Below are positions 55,355-64,000 of a stretch of DNA of 64,000 bases, piece after piece (the first letter of the stretch is position 1; the number at the start of each line of letters is the position of its first letter). The notes below the pieces were generated by a model. It saw only the letters and a program-made list of their open reading frames with translations, was not told the DNA's origin and did not search any database. Source of the stretch: Hyphomicrobium methylovorum. Its GTDB lineage: Bacteria > Pseudomonadota > Alphaproteobacteria > Rhizobiales > Hyphomicrobiaceae. The translations under genes and the position numbers were made by a program. Where the stretch lies: positions 2,956,501 to 3,020,500 of the forward strand of contig NZ_QHJE01000001.1 in the NCBI RefSeq assembly GCF_013626205.1, given 5' to 3'.

Positions 55355-56278
55355 TTATATGCCGGGTACCTGTGGCAGATGTTTTGCCCCGTCTTTCAAT
55401 GCGTAAGTCCAGAACGCCGTAGCGGTTGGACCCAATCCTTTATCGAGGCGGTGCACCAGATTCCATTCTCGGACTACGGGTAGGTCCTTGATGTTGAGAA
55501 TGGATAGGTATCCGGCCTCGATTTCCAATTCAATTGTGTGCGCCGATATCAAGGCGATTCCTAAACCCGCCATCACCGCTTGTTTGATTGTTTCGTTCGA
55601 TCCGAACTCGATAATGGACGAGGGGTGGGCAAGAGGTGTGCCTTTGAAGAACTTTTCGACGGTTACGCGGCTGCCTGAGCCTTCTTCGCGGACAAGCAGT
55701 TTGTTTCCGATCAGCACGCTGCGGTCCATGACACGCTTGCGGCTTGCTAAGGGATGATCGGGCCGTGTGATCAGGACGTAGGGATGCGGTCCAAAGCATG
55801 CCTTGCTCGTGACGATGTCGCTCGGCGGGCGCCCCATCATCGCAATGTCGATTTCATAGTCCCTGAGAGCAGCGATCGTTTCTTCGCGGTTGCCGACCAG
55901 CAAGCGTATTTCGACGCTCGGTACGGTCTGAATAAACGCATGGATGAGTCGCGGTACGAAATACTTTGCCGTGCTGACCACGCCTATTGTGATGCTGCCG
56001 GTCTCCAGGCCCTTCAACGATTGAAGCTGTTCGGTCGTATCTTGAATCAAAGCCTCGATGCGCATCGCAGCTTCAAGCACGATGTGGCCCGCGTCCGTCG
56101 GTCGCAATCCGCTTTTCGTTCGATCGAACAAGCGCAGATCGAGATCTCGCTCAAGGAGTCTGAGTTGCTCCGTGACGGCAGGTGGCGTTAGCCCCAACCT
56201 ATTGGCCGCAATAACAATCTTGCCCGATTTTGCTATCGCAATGACAGATCGGAGCTGTCTCAGGGTCGCGTCTCGCAT
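55355..56278 (-). CDS. cbbR: CbbR, LysR-type regulator of the Calvin-cycle operon
   Basis: A 307-residue LysR-family protein. The N-terminal helix-turn-helix (TLRQLRSVIAIAKSGKIVIA, ANRLGLTPPAVTEQLRLLER) is followed by an effector domain starting TGSITIGVVSTAKYFVPRLI, which is CbbR-like. It is divergent from cbbF with 116 bp between starts, the usual arrangement for CbbR, which activates cbb genes in response to metabolites such as NADPH or sugar phosphates. An inverted repeat in the shared region may be its site. Confidence 0.92.
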   Translation of the reverse strand: MRDATLRQLRSVIAIAKSGKIVIAANRLGLTPPAVTEQLRLLERDLDLRLFDRTKSGLRPTDAGHIVLEAAMRIEALIQDTTEQLQSLKGLETGSITIGVVSTAKYFVPRLIHAFIQTVPSVEIRLLVGNREETIAALRDYEIDIAMMGRPPSDIVTSKACFGPHPYVLITRPDHPLASRKRVMDRSVLIGNKLLVREEGSGSRVTVEKFFKGTPLAHPSSIIEFGSNETIKQAVMAGLGIALISAHTIELEIEAGYLSILNIKDLPVVREWNLVHRLDKGLGPTATAFWTYALKDGAKHLPQVPGI

Positions 56279-56291
56279 TTTTCACCAGTCA

Positions 56292-56339
56292 ATAAAATCT
56301 AGCACAGAACTCATTATATTCGATTTTATCTATCTATCA
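56292..56339. promoter_or_regulatory. Candidate CbbR operator
   Basis: A perfect inverted repeat ATAAAATC-32 nt-GATTTTAT (56292-56299 and 56332-56339) occupies the AT-rich middle of the cbbR-cbbF intergenic region, where LysR-type tetramers bind two dyad sites. Promoter boxes for both genes should overlap it. Confidence 0.5.
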
Positions 56340-56394
56340 ACGAGGCGCATCCTCTTTCCACAGTCGCACTTTGGAAGCTGGAGGAGACGGGCCA

Positions 56395-57438
56395 ATGCAA
56401 AAGGAAATAGATCTCCAAAGTTATTTGTCGACGCTGGTCGCTCAAGGAAACGCGTCGTCGGAACTCGAGAGCATTGTTGATGCGCTCGGACGTTCGGCGA
56501 TAAAAATTTCAAAGCTTATTGCTCGTGGTGAAGCAGGTGGCGGTCTCGCCAAATGCGTGAAGGCCGACAACGGAACGGGGGATTCGCAGAAGCGCCTTGA
56601 CGTACTGGCTCACAATTATGTGGTCGACGCTTTGCAGGGCTTGCCTGTTGCGTGGCTCGCTTCAGAGGAATGCGAAGAGAGCATTGAAATAACGCCTGGA
56701 GCGTCGCTGTCTGTCGCTATTGATCCTCTTGATGGTTCGTCCAACATCGAGACGAACGCGCCCATCGGCACCATTTTTTCAATTCTTCCGACTGCATCTG
56801 ACGCGACGTCAGACTCAACGTTCTTTCAGCCAGGTGCCAAGCAGGTTGCGGCAGGATTCTTTGTTTACGGCCCGCAGTGCGCGCTGTTTTTGACATGCGG
56901 TTGCGGAACCGACGTATTCATTCTCGATCCCGACAGCGGCCTATTCGTACTCAACTCAAAGGGCGCGAAAATAGCGAGAAATGCGTCTGAATTTGCGATC
57001 AATTGCTCCAATGCTCGCCACTGGAGCTTGGCCGTTCGCCACTATGTCGATGATTGCGCTGCAGGCAAGAATGGACCGATCGGACGCGATTTCAATATGC
57101 GTTGGATTGCGTCGCTGGTCGCTGAAGCACAGCGTATCGTTGTTCGGGGCGGGGTGTATTTGTATCCGAGCGACGAGCGAAACGGCTACGAGAACGGCCG
57201 TTTGCGCTTGATCTATGAAGCCAATCCCATCGCGCTCCTCGTCGAGCAAGCCGGTGGATTGGCGACCGATGGCAGCGCACGCATCCTCGACGTCAAACCT
57301 ACGCGCCTGCATCAGCGAACGCCTTTCGTTTTTGGTTCGCGCGGCGATGTCGAACTCGTTCGCTATTACACGCGTGGTCCTCATTCACGCGAACGGAGCC
57401 CCGCGCTCTTTTCTCAGCGCGATATTTTTCGCCACTGA
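56395..57438 (+). CDS. cbbF: Fructose-1,6-/sedoheptulose-1,7-bisphosphatase, class I
   Basis: A 347-residue class I FBPase. SVAIDPLDGSSNIETNAPIG is the metal-binding motif. VAWLASEECEE, FVYGPQCALFLTCGCG, GGVYLYPSDERNGYENGRLR and LIYEANPIALLVEQAGGLAT are further hallmarks. It dephosphorylates fructose and sedoheptulose bisphosphates in the Calvin cycle. ATG 56395 has GGAGGAG upstream. It is the first gene of the rightward cbb operon. Confidence 0.95.
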   Translation: MQKEIDLQSYLSTLVAQGNASSELESIVDALGRSAIKISKLIARGEAGGGLAKCVKADNGTGDSQKRLDVLAHNYVVDALQGLPVAWLASEECEESIEITPGASLSVAIDPLDGSSNIETNAPIGTIFSILPTASDATSDSTFFQPGAKQVAAGFFVYGPQCALFLTCGCGTDVFILDPDSGLFVLNSKGAKIARNASEFAINCSNARHWSLAVRHYVDDCAAGKNGPIGRDFNMRWIASLVAEAQRIVVRGGVYLYPSDERNGYENGRLRLIYEANPIALLVEQAGGLATDGSARILDVKPTRLHQRTPFVFGSRGDVELVRYYTRGPHSRERSPALFSQRDIFRH

Positions 57439-57478
57439 CACCTCGCGAACGACTTCAATTTCTGGAACGTGAAAATTT

Positions 57479-58396
57479 ATGTCGAAATTGCACCCAATCA
57501 TATCGGTCACGGGTTCATCAGGTTCAGGGACGACTCTGATCAAGGCGACGTTTGATGCGATTTTTCATCGCGAGAATGTCACCGCGGCTTGCATCGAAGG
57601 CGATGCATTCCATCGCTATGACCGCGCCGGAATGAAGAAAGAGAACGAAGCTGCGCTCGCGGCTGGCTTGCCCCAGCCGAGCCACTTCGGGCTTGAAGCG
57701 AACCTTCTGAAGGAGCTGGAAGAGACTTTCAAAAATTATGGTGTGAATGGGACGGGAAGAACGCGCACGTATGTTCACGACGAAAACGATGCTGAAACGT
57801 ATGGCGTTCCCGTAGGAAATTTCACGCCCTGGCGCGACTTGCCGGAAAATACGGATTTACTTTTTTATGAGGGGCTGCACGGCGCTCTTGTTTCAGCTGG
57901 CGTTGATATTGCCAAGCATGTCGACCTGAAGGTCGGTGTTGTGCCGGTGATCAATCTTGAGTGGATTCAAAAGATCCATCGCGATCGATCGACGCGCGGG
58001 TATTCGACTGAAGCCATTACCGATGTGATCCTTCGGCGGATGCCGGATTACGTGCACTACATCTGCCCGCAGTTCACCGAGACTGACATTAATTTTCAGC
58101 GCGTGCCGATTGTCGATACGTCCAATCCGTTCGTTGCTCGCTGGATTCCGACATTGGATGAATCTCTTGTCGTCATCCGATTCAAGAATCCGCGCGGAAT
58201 CGACTTCTCCTATCTGCTGTCGATGATTGATTCCAGTTTCATGAGCCGCGCGAACTCAATCGTGATTCCTGGCGGGAAGCTCGATCTGGCGATGCAGCTC
58301 ATTCTAACGCCCATCATTCTGGAATTGATCGACAGAAAGCGGCGCGTCGGCTGGGGCGCAAATGCAATCTCGGCATTGGAGCAAGAAAAGGCATGA
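57479..58396 (+). CDS. cbbP: Phosphoribulokinase
   Basis: A 305-residue class I proteobacterial phosphoribulokinase. The P-loop is [13 protein letters not shown]. Other features are [56 protein letters not shown] and [20 protein letters not shown]. It makes ribulose-1,5-bisphosphate from ribulose-5-phosphate and ATP. It starts 40 bp after cbbF; its last four bases overlap the cbbT start. Confidence 0.96.
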   Translation: MSKLHPIISVTGSSGSGTTLIKATFDAIFHRENVTAACIEGDAFHRYDRAGMKKENEAALAAGLPQPSHFGLEANLLKELEETFKNYGVNGTGRTRTYVHDENDAETYGVPVGNFTPWRDLPENTDLLFYEGLHGALVSAGVDIAKHVDLKVGVVPVINLEWIQKIHRDRSTRGYSTEAITDVILRRMPDYVHYICPQFTETDINFQRVPIVDTSNPFVARWIPTLDESLVVIRFKNPRGIDFSYLLSMIDSSFMSRANSIVIPGGKLDLAMQLILTPIILELIDRKRRVGWGANAISALEQEKA

Positions 58397-60429
58397 GCTA
58401 CGCGCGAGCATTTTCCGGGTCTGATACTGCAGGCATGGGCAACGCCATTCGTTTTCTGACGATGGATGCCGTCGAAGAAGCGAACTCCGGGCACCCCGGG
58501 ATGCCGATGGGTATGGCTGACGTTGCGGCGGTGTTGTTTCGAGATCATATCAAACTCGATCCCGCAGTTCCCTATTGGCCAGATCGCGACCGCTTCGTGC
58601 TGTCCGCCGGACACGGTTCGATGCTGCAGTATGCGATCCATTATCTGCTCGGCTATCGAGATATGCCGATCGAGGCGCTGCAACGCTTTCGTAAATTTGG
58701 CGCAACGACCGCAGGACATCCGGAATTTGGTCACTGCCAGGGCGTTGAGGCAACAACGGGGCCGCTCGGTCAAGGCATCGCGATGGCGGTGGGCATGGCC
58801 ATTGCGGAGCGCATGCAGAACGCGCGCTTCGGAAACGATCTCGTCGATCATTATACCTATGTGATGGCCGGCGACGGGTGCCTGATGGAGGGCATTTCGC
58901 AGGAAGCAATCGATCTTGCGGGCCATCTTCAGCTCGGCCGATTGATCGTGCTTTGGGACGACAATGGAATTTCCATTGACGGCCGAACCAACCTGTCAAC
59001 GTCGACGCATCAACTGGATCGCTTCGCGGCCTCCGGATGGGATGTCGTCAGTGTGAACGGTTACGACCACGACGAAATATCGTCGGCAATCAGCGTGGTT
59101 CGGAAGTCGGTTCGACCGAGTCTGATTGCGTGTCGGACGGTGATTGGCCGCGGTGCGCCAACCAAGCAAGGAACGGAAGGTGTGCACGGAGCTCCTCTTG
59201 GCGCGGCCGAGATCTCGTCTGCACGTCAAATGTTGGATTGGCCGCATGAGCCATTTGTCATTCCGGAAAATATTCTGGAAGCATGGCGTGACGTGGCGCG
59301 GCGCGGAGCCTCTGCGCGTCACGCATGGGAGCAGCGTTTAGCGCAGTCTTCAGCGAAGGATGACTTTGAAAGAATTGACGCTGGCGAATTACCGGCGTCG
59401 TTTTCCCGCCGCATGTCGCAGTTCAAGGAACAACTCGTTGCGACGAAGCCCAAGGTGGCTACGCGGAAAGCGAGTGAGATGGCGCTGGCGGTCATCAATG
59501 ATGAGACCGATCTGACGATTGGCGGCTCGGCCGATCTCACGCATTCCAACTTGACGCTGACGGAGCAGCTCAAGCCGGCCGTATCAGCGGATTCATTTCG
59601 CGGCCGCTATCTTCACTACGGTATTCGCGAGCATGCGATGGCCGCCGCGATGAATGGCATCGCGTTGCACGGTGGATTTATTCCGTACGGAGGGACCTTT
59701 CTCGTGTTCTCTGACTACGCGAGAGGCGCCATTCGTTTGTCGGCTTTGATGCGGCAGAGAGTTATCTATGTATTGACGCACGATTCAATCGGCCTGGGTG
59801 AAGATGGCCCGACGCATCAGCCGATTGAGCACCTTGCATCGTTGCGGGCGATCCCGAACCTGAATGTGTTCCGTCCAGCCGACGTGGTGGAAACGGCGGA
59901 GTGCTGGGAATTGGCACTCGCGTTGAGAGCAACACCCTCTGCGCTTTGCCTTTCACGGCAGACGCTTCCAACGCTGCGGCGCGATTGCGACGAAAACCTA
60001 AGCGCCAAAGGTGCGTACGTTCTGCATGACGTGGGTAAGGCGCGGGACGTCACGCTGCTTGCTACGGGATCAGAAGTCGAGATCGCCATGATCGCGGCTG
60101 AATCTCTGAACGCCGGTGGCATCAAGGCAGCCGTCGTCTCGATGCCGTGCTGGGAATTGTTCGAAGCGCAAGACCCAGCGTATCGCGCTGCGGTTCTCGG
60201 GAAAGCACCGCGCATTGGCATCGAAGCTGCTGCCCGTCTCGGCTGGGATCGCTGGATCGGAGACACAGGCCGTTTCGTTGGGATGTCCAGCTTCGGTGCA
60301 TCCGGTCCGGCTTCCGAGCTCTATCGGCACTTCAAGATTACGCCCGACGACATCATCGATATCGCAAAGTATCTCGCACGACCTAACACGTCTTACGGGC
60401 CGTCACTCCGCAGCTCTTTTCACCTTTGA
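58393..60429 (+). CDS. cbbT: Transketolase
   Basis: A 678-residue transketolase. [20 protein letters not shown], the thiamine/metal motif [34 protein letters not shown], and in the pyrimidine domain [20 protein letters not shown] and [20 protein letters not shown] are visible. It moves two-carbon units to regenerate pentose phosphates in the Calvin cycle. The ATG overlaps the cbbP stop (ATGA), giving translational coupling. Confidence 0.96.
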   Translation: MSYARAFSGSDTAGMGNAIRFLTMDAVEEANSGHPGMPMGMADVAAVLFRDHIKLDPAVPYWPDRDRFVLSAGHGSMLQYAIHYLLGYRDMPIEALQRFRKFGATTAGHPEFGHCQGVEATTGPLGQGIAMAVGMAIAERMQNARFGNDLVDHYTYVMAGDGCLMEGISQEAIDLAGHLQLGRLIVLWDDNGISIDGRTNLSTSTHQLDRFAASGWDVVSVNGYDHDEISSAISVVRKSVRPSLIACRTVIGRGAPTKQGTEGVHGAPLGAAEISSARQMLDWPHEPFVIPENILEAWRDVARRGASARHAWEQRLAQSSAKDDFERIDAGELPASFSRRMSQFKEQLVATKPKVATRKASEMALAVINDETDLTIGGSADLTHSNLTLTEQLKPAVSADSFRGRYLHYGIREHAMAAAMNGIALHGGFIPYGGTFLVFSDYARGAIRLSALMRQRVIYVLTHDSIGLGEDGPTHQPIEHLASLRAIPNLNVFRPADVVETAECWELALALRATPSALCLSRQTLPTLRRDCDENLSAKGAYVLHDVGKARDVTLLATGSEVEIAMIAAESLNAGGIKAAVVSMPCWELFEAQDPAYRAAVLGKAPRIGIEAAARLGWDRWIGDTGRFVGMSSFGASGPASELYRHFKITPDDIIDIAKYLARPNTSYGPSLRSSFHL

Positions 60430-60439
60430 GGTTTATTCG

Positions 60440-61528
60440 ATGGCACGCATCACTCTTCGTCAACTTCTCGATCACGCAGCCGAGCGCGGATACGGTGTCC
60501 CCGCGTTCAACATCAACAATATGGAACAGGCGCTTGCGATTATGGAGGCTGCGCGCGCAACCGACAGCCCCGTCATTCTGCAAGTGAGCCGCGGCGCGCG
60601 GACGTATGCCAACGACATCATGCTGGCAAAAATCATGGACGCGCTGGAAGCGATCTATCCTGAGATTCCGATTTGCATCCATCAGGATCATGGCAACAGC
60701 GTCAGCACGTGTCTGTCGGCCATTCAACATGGATTCACATCGGTGATGATGGATGGATCCCTTGGGGAAGACGCAAAGACGCCCCGAAATTATGCCGAGA
60801 ACGTCGCCGTTACTCGCGAGGTTGCGCGCCTTGCTCACATGGTTGGTGCGTCAGTTGAAGGTGAACTCGGGTGCCTCGGTTCGCTCGAGACCGGGCGGGG
60901 TGAAGCAGAGGACGGACACGGCTTCGAAGGCGCGCTCGACAAGTCCATGCTTCTCACAGATCCCTGTGAGGCGAAGCGTTTCGTAGCGGAGACGAATGTC
61001 GATGCCCTGGCGGTCGCTATTGGCACTAGCCACGGCGCCTACAAGTTCACGCAGAAGCCGACGAACGCTGTGCTGGCAATGGATTTGATCGAGAAGATCC
61101 ATGCCAAGCTGCCCAATACGCACATCGTTATGCATGGCTCTTCGTCCGTTCCGCAGGAATGGCAAGATGCGTTCAAAGCGTATGGCGGCGCGATGAATGA
61201 AACCTATGGCGTACCCGTCGAGGAGATCGTTCGCGGCATTCGTTTCGGTGTTCGAAAGATCAACATCGATACCGATCTTCGTCTGGCTGCGGCTGCGGAA
61301 TTCCGCCGTGTGGCCGAGACGCAGAGATCGGAATTCGACCCGCGCAAGTTTCTCAAACCAGCGATGCTCGCAATGACTGCGCTTTGCTTGCAGCGTTTCG
61401 AAGCATTCGGCACCGCGGGCAATGCCTCAAAAATCAAAGTTATCGCCATGTCGGATATGGCGAAGCGATACGCGGCGGGTGAATTCGGAATCCCCACTCC
61501 GCCGACCGACGTTGCCAAGGCTGCCTGA
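60440..61528 (+). CDS. cbbA: Fructose-bisphosphate aldolase, class II (Calvin-cycle type)
   Basis: A 362-residue zinc aldolase. [86 protein letters not shown] and [14 protein letters not shown] contain the zinc histidines and substrate-binding residues. It forms fructose and sedoheptulose bisphosphates from triose phosphate. GAGG precedes the ATG 10 bp after cbbT. Confidence 0.95.
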   Translation: MARITLRQLLDHAAERGYGVPAFNINNMEQALAIMEAARATDSPVILQVSRGARTYANDIMLAKIMDALEAIYPEIPICIHQDHGNSVSTCLSAIQHGFTSVMMDGSLGEDAKTPRNYAENVAVTREVARLAHMVGASVEGELGCLGSLETGRGEAEDGHGFEGALDKSMLLTDPCEAKRFVAETNVDALAVAIGTSHGAYKFTQKPTNAVLAMDLIEKIHAKLPNTHIVMHGSSSVPQEWQDAFKAYGGAMNETYGVPVEEIVRGIRFGVRKINIDTDLRLAAAAEFRRVAETQRSEFDPRKFLKPAMLAMTALCLQRFEAFGTAGNASKIKVIAMSDMAKRYAAGEFGIPTPPTDVAKAA

Positions 61529-63028
<1,500 letters not shown>

Positions 63029-63058
63029 AAAATTGATCACGACATTAGGAGCTAAGAC

Positions 63059-63484
63059 ATGCGCGTAACTCAAGGTGCATTCTCATTCTTGCCCGATCTT
63101 ACGGACGCTGAAATCCGCAGGCAGATTCAGTACTGCCTCGAGAACGGTTGGGCAGTGAACGTCGAATTTACGGATGATCCACATCCCCGCAACAGTTTCT
63201 GGGATATGTGGAACCTGCCCATGTTCGACATTCCCGATGCTGCAGGTGTGATGCAGGAAATCAATGCATGCCGAAAGGTACATGGCGGCAGAGCTTACAT
63301 CCGCGTGACGGCATTCGATAATACACACGGATGGGAGTCCGTGAAGTTGTCCTTCATCATTGATCGCCCGAGAGACGAAGCGGGTTACGCTTTGGTTCGT
63401 CAGGAAGGTGCCGGCAGATCGATCGCATACACCACGCGGGCATATGCGACTGACAAGCCGGAAGGGGAGCGATATCGCGACTGA
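63059..63484 (+). CDS. cbbS: Rubisco small subunit, red type
   Basis: A 141-residue small subunit: GAFSFLPDLTDAEIRRQIQY, then CLENGWAVNVEFTDDPHPRN, SFWDMWNLPMFDI, and VHGGRAYIRVTAFDNTHGWE. The last 30 residues (from about GYALVRQEGAGRSIAYTTRA) form the beta-hairpin extension of red-type small subunits that fills the central channel. AGGAG precedes the ATG, 30 bp after cbbL. Confidence 0.97.
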   Translation: MRVTQGAFSFLPDLTDAEIRRQIQYCLENGWAVNVEFTDDPHPRNSFWDMWNLPMFDIPDAAGVMQEINACRKVHGGRAYIRVTAFDNTHGWESVKLSFIIDRPRDEAGYALVRQEGAGRSIAYTTRAYATDKPEGERYRD

Positions 63485-63490
63485 TGCGAG

Positions 63491-63530
63491 AGCGGCGGCG
63501 GTTCTCACTTGCCGCCGCTTTGCTTTCTTT
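63491..63530 (+). terminator. Hairpin between cbbS and cbbX
   Basis: A 9-bp GC-only-rich stem AGCGGCGGC/GCCGCCGCT (63491-63499 and 63511-63519) with an 11-nt loop is followed by TTGCTTTCTTTT. It probably gives partial termination or protects the cbbLS message, lowering cbbX expression. Confidence 0.65.
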
Positions 63531-63551
63531 TCCTAGATATAGGATCGAAAA

Positions 63552-64000
63552 ATGTCTGAAGATTTGGCGCGTGTTGAGATCGCGGGACAGGCAGCAGCTA
63601 ACTCTGATGCAGTCATTGATCTACAAGCTGAGTTTGCTGAGACCGGTCTCAGCGAAACCGTAGCCAGCCTCGATCGCGAACTGATCGGGCTCGCGCCGGT
63701 CAAGCAGCGCGTCAAAGAGATTGCGGCATTGCTGCTGGTGAATAGAGCGCGCAAGCGTTTCGGGCTCGAGAGCGAAGTTCCAACGCTTCACATGAGCTTC
63801 ACCGGCAATCCGGGGACGGGCAAGACCACGGTCGCCTTGAAGATGGCCGAGATCCTTCATCGGTTGGGCTACGTGCGTAAAGCTCATGTTGTTTCGGTGA
63901 CGCGCGACGACCTCGTCGGACAATACATCGGTCACACGGCGCCGAAGACCAAGGAGATCCTGAAGAAAGCGATGGGCGGCGTGCTGTTCATCGATGAAGC
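63552..64000 (+). CDS. cbbX: CbbX, red-type Rubisco activase (5' part, cut by window edge)
   Basis: The first 149 residues are visible. After about 45 acidic residues comes [20 protein letters not shown], a Walker A in [40 protein letters not shown] and the start of a Walker B in GGVLFIDEA at the window edge. These belong to the AAA+ protein CbbX, which removes inhibitory sugar phosphates from red-type Rubisco by pulling on the large-subunit C-terminus. It follows cbbS by 67 bp, separated by a hairpin. Confidence 0.96.
   Translation, partial: MSEDLARVEIAGQAAANSDAVIDLQAEFAETGLSETVASLDRELIGLAPVKQRVKEIAALLLVNRARKRFGLESEVPTLHMSFTGNPGTGKTTVALKMAEILHRLGYVRKAHVVSVTRDDLVGQYIGHTAPKTKEILKKAMGGVLFIDE

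Overview
The window looks like a chromosomal piece of an alphaproteobacterium of the order Hyphomicrobiales. The evidence is the red-type (form IC) Rubisco operon with a divergent cbbR, the gene families present, and GC-rich coding sequence with GTG starts and short overlaps. A Hyphomicrobium-like methylotroph or facultative autotroph is my guess; no rRNA or species marker is present to prove it.

Layout. 1-9.7 kb: the end of a TonB-dependent receptor, a DUF4239 membrane protein, a YdeP-type molybdopterin oxidoreductase, the sbcDC nuclease pair and a broken gltS. 10-17 kb: a small exported protein, a TonB receptor / periplasmic protein / di-heme peroxidase trio, a DUF805 protein, a Gdx-type SMR exporter with a possible guanidine riboswitch, and a DUF488 / uracil-DNA glycosylase pair. 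17-20.4 kb: a surface-glycan patch (DXD glycosyltransferase, SHMT-like PLP enzyme, TupA-like ATP-grasp). 21-26.8 kb: a complete pyruvate dehydrogenase operon with a homodimeric E1 and a lipoyl-bearing E3. 27-38 kb: MFS transporter, PRC-barrel protein, patatin, tRNA-Thr, exopolysaccharide genes (WecB/TagA, a Wzc-like co-polymerase with a degenerate ATPase, a WcaJ-type initiating transferase), rlmB, tRNA-Tyr and an antitoxin-like regulator. 38-45 kb: methyltransferase, an unknown protein and a four-gene chaperone-usher pilus operon of the spore-coat-U type.

45-54 kb holds a complete ebo cluster. eboD-E-C-A-B run leftward. eboF lies on the other strand behind a PQQ-type sugar dehydrogenase and a cytochrome c. 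This is the best candidate for an undescribed pathway: the ebo product is unknown, and the embedded periplasmic oxidation pair suggests oxidation of an exported sugar- or cyclitol-like compound. 54.7-64 kb: sodC, then cbbR and the Calvin-cycle operon cbbF-P-T-A-L-S-X, with cbbX cut by the window edge.

I saw no IS element, CRISPR array, rRNA or prophage. All function calls come from reading translated sequence and known family motifs; no database search was run.
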